Of a stretch of 32,399 nt of DNA, positions 29,446-32,399 are shown piece after piece. The first letter of the stretch is position 1. The number at the start of each line of letters is the position of its first letter. Position numbers and translations under genes: made by a program. The notes below the pieces were generated by a model. That model was not told where the DNA came from. It searched no databases and worked only from the letters and a program-made list of their open reading frames with translations. Source of the stretch: a virus; IMG/VR virus record IMGVR_UViG_3300027806_000109, positions 1 to 32,399 of that record; one strand, given 5' to 3'.

Positions 29446-29673
29446 TTACTTGCCTAGTGCTGCGATTTCTTCTGCGGTTAGACCGAGTGCTGCAAGTTTA
29501 GCCTGTGCTGAAGCCTTGGCTTCTGCCTTTGCTTCTAGTGCTGCATCTTCTGCAGCCTTTGCATCAGCGTATGCTTGAGCATCTGCTTGCATCTGTGCTA
29601 CTTCTTCAGCAGTAAGTTCTACCTCAGTGGTGACTCCTGTTGAGCAGTCCACTACGAGTTTATGTTGTGTCAT
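29446..29673 (-). CDS. 75-residue Ala-rich coiled-coil protein
   Basis: ATG at 29673 follows AACGAAAGGAAAACA; a longer reading to 29751 overlaps the upstream gene and is rejected. After a short beta start (HKLVVDCSTGVTTEVELT), the product becomes a strongly Ala/Glu/Lys-rich helix ending ALGLTAEEIAALGK. This resembles small tail-fibre or assembly-associated proteins found after fibre genes in actinophages. No specific function assigned. Confidence 0.65.
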   Translation of the reverse strand: MTQHKLVVDCSTGVTTEVELTAEEVAQMQADAQAYADAKAAEDAALEAKAEAKASAQAKLAALGLTAEEIAALGK

Positions 29674-29686
29674 TGTTTTCCTTTCG

Positions 29687-30208
29687 TTAGGAGTTTTTAA
29701 TGCCGTATAAGGTGGCGGTTGAGTATTGAACCCAATTTTTAGACTCTTCAATATAAAGTGTTACTCTATTGATTGCTGAAGAATTAGACCATAGCCCACC
29801 AATTAAAGTAGCATAAATGGGTGCGCTCGCATCATTTGATTCTTGCACAGCGTCTACTGAATAACTTTTATTATTACTACTTGTATAATTTGGGATGTAA
29901 ATTTCTGTATTTGCAAAAGCAGATGTTGTATTAGTAGAGCCATTAGAAGTTCCAATACCACCAGCAGGTGAACTTGAAGAACCAGTACTTGCTGCACCGC
30001 CTGCACCATATAACTTTTTCAAAGTAAGGTTGCTTGCATCATTATTAAATTTAATAAAACAATCAGCGTTTGTTGCAACTCTATCGGTTCTGCTTGATAA
30101 CTTTATTACCAAATCAGTATAAGTCGCAGGGATGCTTTGAAAGTCTATATTAGCCGCCCCACCGCTACCAACTGTTACTGTGGCTATTGCCTCATAAGTA
30201 TTTGCCAT
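29687..30208 (-). CDS. Putative receptor-binding/tail protein, paralogue 3
   Basis: This 173-residue protein is beta-rich and Ser/Thr/Asn/Gly-rich. It begins ...EAIATVTVGSGGAANIDF, then SIPATYTDLVI, and ends STATLYGIKNS. Together with the two genes upstream it forms a tandem family that shares the opening IATVTVGSGG-like strand, the SIPxTYTDL/HL segment and the closing LYGIK. A jelly-roll-type head on the virion surface would fit. It is coupled by TAATG to the gene before it. The virion role is inference. Confidence 0.75.
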   Translation of the reverse strand: MANTYEAIATVTVGSGGAANIDFQSIPATYTDLVIKLSSRTDRVATNADCFIKFNNDASNLTLKKLYGAGGAASTGSSSSPAGGIGTSNGSTNTTSAFANTEIYIPNYTSSNNKSYSVDAVQESNDASAPIYATLIGGLWSNSSAINRVTLYIEESKNWVQYSTATLYGIKNS

Positions 30209-30714
30209 TATGCCGCCTTTATGCCGTAGAGAGTGAAGGTTGAGCCAGCAAGAAAAGTAGAACTTCCTGTAATAAAATCAACTCTATTTACTGCAGCAGT
30301 AGAAGCCCACATACCAACTATTGCTGATACTTCACCACCGACACCTGGTCGTTCTATATTTCCTCTGACCAACATAGTTTTATTTGTTGTGGTATTACTA
30401 TAGTTTTGTATTTGAACAATAATTGTTCCTGGATTTGTAGTATCCCAAGCGGTATTGGGTGTCAAAGACAGGAGATTTTGTGCTGTTGCGCGACTTGAAG
30501 AAGCGGAAGAACCATTGCCTAATAAACGAGTAGCCGATAAAGTGTTGGTTGTATCGTTATTCAAACGAAGATTTACATAGATACCATCAGCGCTAGTTCT
30601 TCCGTTAGCAACCAAAACCAAATCAGTATAACTACCACTAATGCTAGAAAATGTTACAGTTGCAGTAGCAGTTGAAAGCGTTGTCGTTGCTATCGGCTCA
30701 TAAGTAATTGCCAT
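30208..30714 (-). CDS. Putative receptor-binding/tail protein, paralogue 2
   Basis: This 168-residue member of the tandem family carries EPIATTTLSTATATVTF, SISGSYTDLVLVANGR, a variable Ser/Thr-rich middle and FTLYGIKAA at the end. It is more diverged in the middle than the other two. Conserved edges with changing centres are typical of receptor-binding domains under selection. It begins three nucleotides after the stop of paralogue 1. Confidence 0.75.
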   Translation of the reverse strand: MAITYEPIATTTLSTATATVTFSSISGSYTDLVLVANGRTSADGIYVNLRLNNDTTNTLSATRLLGNGSSASSSRATAQNLLSLTPNTAWDTTNPGTIIVQIQNYSNTTTNKTMLVRGNIERPGVGGEVSAIVGMWASTAAVNRVDFITGSSTFLAGSTFTLYGIKAA

Positions 30715-30717
30715 TGG

Positions 30718-31308
30718 CTATGCTCCTTTTATGCCGTAAAGGGCGAAGTGTGAGTATTGGGTAATACTGCCAGAAGAAAATTTACTAAATGCGAGGCTTG
30801 TTATTGCATTAGTGTTTTGCCACAAACCACTATAAAGCGCAACATTTCCACCACCATTAGTGTCAATACCTGTCAAAAGACGAGTTGTTTTATATTTATT
30901 TGTATTGGCATAATCTAAAATATCTAGTACTACTACTGCAAAAACATTTGCAGAATTAGTTACATAAGTCCCAGGGATTTCAGTTTGACTTGCACCGCCA
31001 GCAGCGCTTGCTGCGGTTCCACTGCCAAATAAATAATGATACGCATAATTAGAGCCACTATCAGAATTTATCCTCAACTTCCAATTATCAGAACCAGAAA
31101 GTTGAACAGATGCTCTTATTTGTAAGTGTGTATATGTGCTAGGAATTGAAGTAAATTCAATACTAGAACTTCCACCTGAACCAACGGTGACAGTAGCGAT
31201 GGACTCAAAGTCACCAGGAGGTTCATAAACAGGATTACCTGCCAGCATACTCCCATAGATAGTTCTGCCGTTCTTTACAGAGTTAGCAGATAATTTATAG
31301 ACTCCCAT
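30718..31308 (-). CDS. Putative receptor-binding/tail protein, paralogue 1
   Basis: This 196-residue protein has an extra ~30-residue N-terminus (GVYKLSANSVKNGRTIYG) that is absent in the other two, and then the family core: ESIATVTVGSGGSSSIEF, SIPSTYTHLQIRASV, and FALYGIKGA at the end. The N-terminal extension could attach it to the tail. It begins two nucleotides after the stop of the 104-residue gene. It is the first and longest of the three copies. Confidence 0.75.
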   Translation of the reverse strand: MGVYKLSANSVKNGRTIYGSMLAGNPVYEPPGDFESIATVTVGSGGSSSIEFTSIPSTYTHLQIRASVQLSGSDNWKLRINSDSGSNYAYHYLFGSGTAASAAGGASQTEIPGTYVTNSANVFAVVVLDILDYANTNKYKTTRLLTGIDTNGGGNVALYSGLWQNTNAITSLAFSKFSSGSITQYSHFALYGIKGA

Positions 31309-31310
31309 TG

Positions 31311-31625
31311 TTAGGCAATCTCCACTCCACTGATGTGAAAGTTAACACCAGTAGTAGAAGCAGAGCCAGTGATGGTTGCTGCTGGATTAGATGCTGGAAT
31401 TACCTGCTTTAAGTCAATGACTGTAGTGTCATAGGCACCAACAGATACTGATGAGGCTGAGGTTGTGCCAGCAAAAGCAAGAGTAAAGTTTGCCGTGCTG
31501 CTAGTGGTGTTAGTTACCAATACATTTGTGACAACCGTAATGGTTGAGGTATTTGGTTGGGTGTATAGGGTTGCGCTTGTAGTGGCTGCTGCTGTGCGAG
31601 CCAGTACCTTAGATGTTGTAGCCAT
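31311..31625 (-). CDS. Small Thr/Ala/Ser-rich structural protein
   Basis: The 104 residues consist almost entirely of beta-forming Thr, Val, Ser and Ala (TNVLVTNTTSSTANFTLAFA), with a single acidic loop and a closing NFHISGVEIA. Low charge and repeated short strands recall decoration or tail-associated proteins in which a small Ig-like or beta-sandwich fold is used. The SD AGAAAGG lies about 12 bases from ATG. The function is inferred. Confidence 0.65.
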   Translation of the reverse strand: MATTSKVLARTAAATTSATLYTQPNTSTITVVTNVLVTNTTSSTANFTLAFAGTTSASSVSVGAYDTTVIDLKQVIPASNPAATITGSASTTGVNFHISGVEIA

Positions 31626-31660
31626 TAGTTACTACATACCTTTCTGTTAGTTGTCATACT

Positions 31661-31813
31661 CTATAAAGATTGTGCCTCTTTAGCGGCTTCCAATTCGTCC
31701 CATACCGACTTAGGCATTGAGGTAAATTCCCCGTTGCCTCGGTCAATGATTGCGTGTTCTGTAACCTCATTAGTAAATGGGCTTGTAACTTCAATAAATG
31801 TAATGTTTTCCAT
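31661..31813 (-). CDS. 50-residue acidic late protein
   Basis: The product begins MENITFIEVTSPFTNEVTEH and closes with WDELEAAKEAQSL. It is acidic, with a beta start and helical end, somewhat like the Ala-rich 75-residue protein further along. It fills the gap between the fibre-like gene and the small structural gene. No family recognised; a chaperone-like tail assembly role is only conjecture. Confidence 0.6.
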   Translation of the reverse strand: MENITFIEVTSPFTNEVTEHAIIDRGNGEFTSMPKSVWDELEAAKEAQSL

Positions 31814-31815
31814 TT

Positions 31816-32399
31816 TTATAACTCCGCACTAAATCCGAGGTAGGCAGTTGCATTACCATTGGCTTGCAAAAAAGCATTTCTTGCTGCGGTTAAAGTTCCG
31901 CTTACAGTTACTTCTACTGCTCCGTTTGTATTTCCTGATAGGTCAGCATTCAATGCAAGTGCAGTAACAGTATAACCAGACCCACCATCATAAATCCTTA
32001 ATGTTGAGTAATCAACAGATGATGGTTTTACTCTCATTGTTACACCTAAGGGAACAAATCCAAAAGCATTAACCGTTGTGTAGCAAGTTCCAATCGCAAA
32101 TTGAGCAAAAAGGTTGTTAGCGGTTTGGCGGTAATAGTAACGCTGGCAAGCCGCCAACTCCCCTTGGAGTGTGCCTGTTGCAGTTTGGAAGGCGGTTGCT
32201 ACTGAGCCTGCTTCAACCTGAACGCCCCAAAAATCAATGGTTGCATTTTGAATACCTAATGAGTTCGTGGGAGCGTTGAAATCTGTTCCTGCAGAAGTCC
32301 ACAATCTAACATTAAGAGCATCGTCGTTTGCTGTTCCGATTGTTTTGCCAGAGATTGAGGGAACCGCAAAAGTTACAGAATATCTAGCCCAAGATGTAG
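31816..32399 (-). CDS. C-terminal part of a tail-fibre-like protein (5' end outside window)
   Basis: The frame is open from 31816 to the window edge, so the first part lies beyond 32399. The visible ~190 residues include TWARYSVTF-like beginnings (SWARYSVTFAVPS), TIDFWGVQVEAGSVATAF, and LAACQRYYYRQ. The FWGVQxEAGSxATxF ... CQRYY pattern is the hallmark of a carbohydrate-binding-like end module of many phage tail fibres. The remaining ~90 residues form a further beta module ending YLGFSAEL. It heads the visible right late block. Confidence 0.8.
   Translation of the reverse strand, partial: TSWARYSVTFAVPSISGKTIGTANDDALNVRLWTSAGTDFNAPTNSLGIQNATIDFWGVQVEAGSVATAFQTATGTLQGELAACQRYYYRQTANNLFAQFAIGTCYTTVNAFGFVPLGVTMRVKPSSVDYSTLRIYDGGSGYTVTALALNADLSGNTNGAVEVTVSGTLTAARNAFLQANGNATAYLGFSAEL

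Noticed and set aside
1-32399. tRNA genes, CRISPR arrays, insertion sequences and integrase/att sites
   Set aside because: No cloverleaf with a T-loop-like GTTCGA arm, no regularly spaced repeat array, no transposase and no integrase were seen when reading both strands.

Overview
The window is part of the genome of a tailed double-stranded DNA phage (Caudoviricetes) that very probably infects an actinobacterium. It carries a large terminase, a portal-like protein, tail-fibre-type proteins, an endolysin with holin-like partners, and a compact replication module. The host assignment rests on a WhiB-family iron-sulfur regulator (24856-25131), a family essentially confined to Actinobacteria and their phages, and on an actinobacterial-style exported transglycosylase (16965-17399). 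The DNA looks AT-leaning by eye (not computed), unlike most cultured mycobacteriophages. An AT-leaning freshwater actinobacterial host is a reasonable but unproven guess. I see no integrase, excisionase or repressor, so nothing here argues for lysogeny.

The layout is strictly modular. Bases 1-12900 are on the minus strand: TerL and portal, two small proteins, a 1787-residue giant protein, three further probable virion or morphogenesis proteins, and the start of one more gene. Bases 12901-13862 are a non-coding hub packed with inverted repeats, from which the two transcription directions diverge. Bases 13863-25594 are an early rightward block of about 35 tightly overlapping genes. It begins with many tiny Cys-rich proteins, then holds a transglycosylase, a DUF932 protein, a RecB/Cas4-type exonuclease, a RecA/DnaB-type ATPase, a Holliday-junction resolvase, a split DnaG-type primase, a DUF1599 protein, a sigma-like protein, an FmdB zinc ribbon, WhiB and a possible nuclease. 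Two back-to-back hairpins (25620-25688) end both transcription directions. Bases 25695-32399 are minus strand again: the 5'-truncated end of a tail-fibre-like protein, three paralogous putative receptor-binding proteins, a glycosyltransferase, a 659-residue virion protein, and the lysis cassette (holin-like, M15 endolysin, zinc ribbon, holin-like). On a circular map both minus-strand blocks could be one late operon, with capsid and tail genes lying outside the window.

The most unusual material lies between genes. A leader of about 117 nt at 17403-17519 can fold into a stem, an H-type pseudoknot and a hairpin just before a Shine-Dalgarno (SD) sequence. A terminator-like hairpin at 19603-19650 carries, in its loop, a perfect 8-nt complement of the next gene's SD. 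The divergent hub contains about fifteen inverted repeats, one with TTGACA on both arms. Two sites suggest +1 reading-frame changes: the end of the 452-residue virion gene and the split primase. Around a dozen Cys-pair proteins, most of them under 85 residues, make the early region look like a zinc-ribbon reservoir. Many of these are not visible at a 60-codon cutoff and were read by hand.
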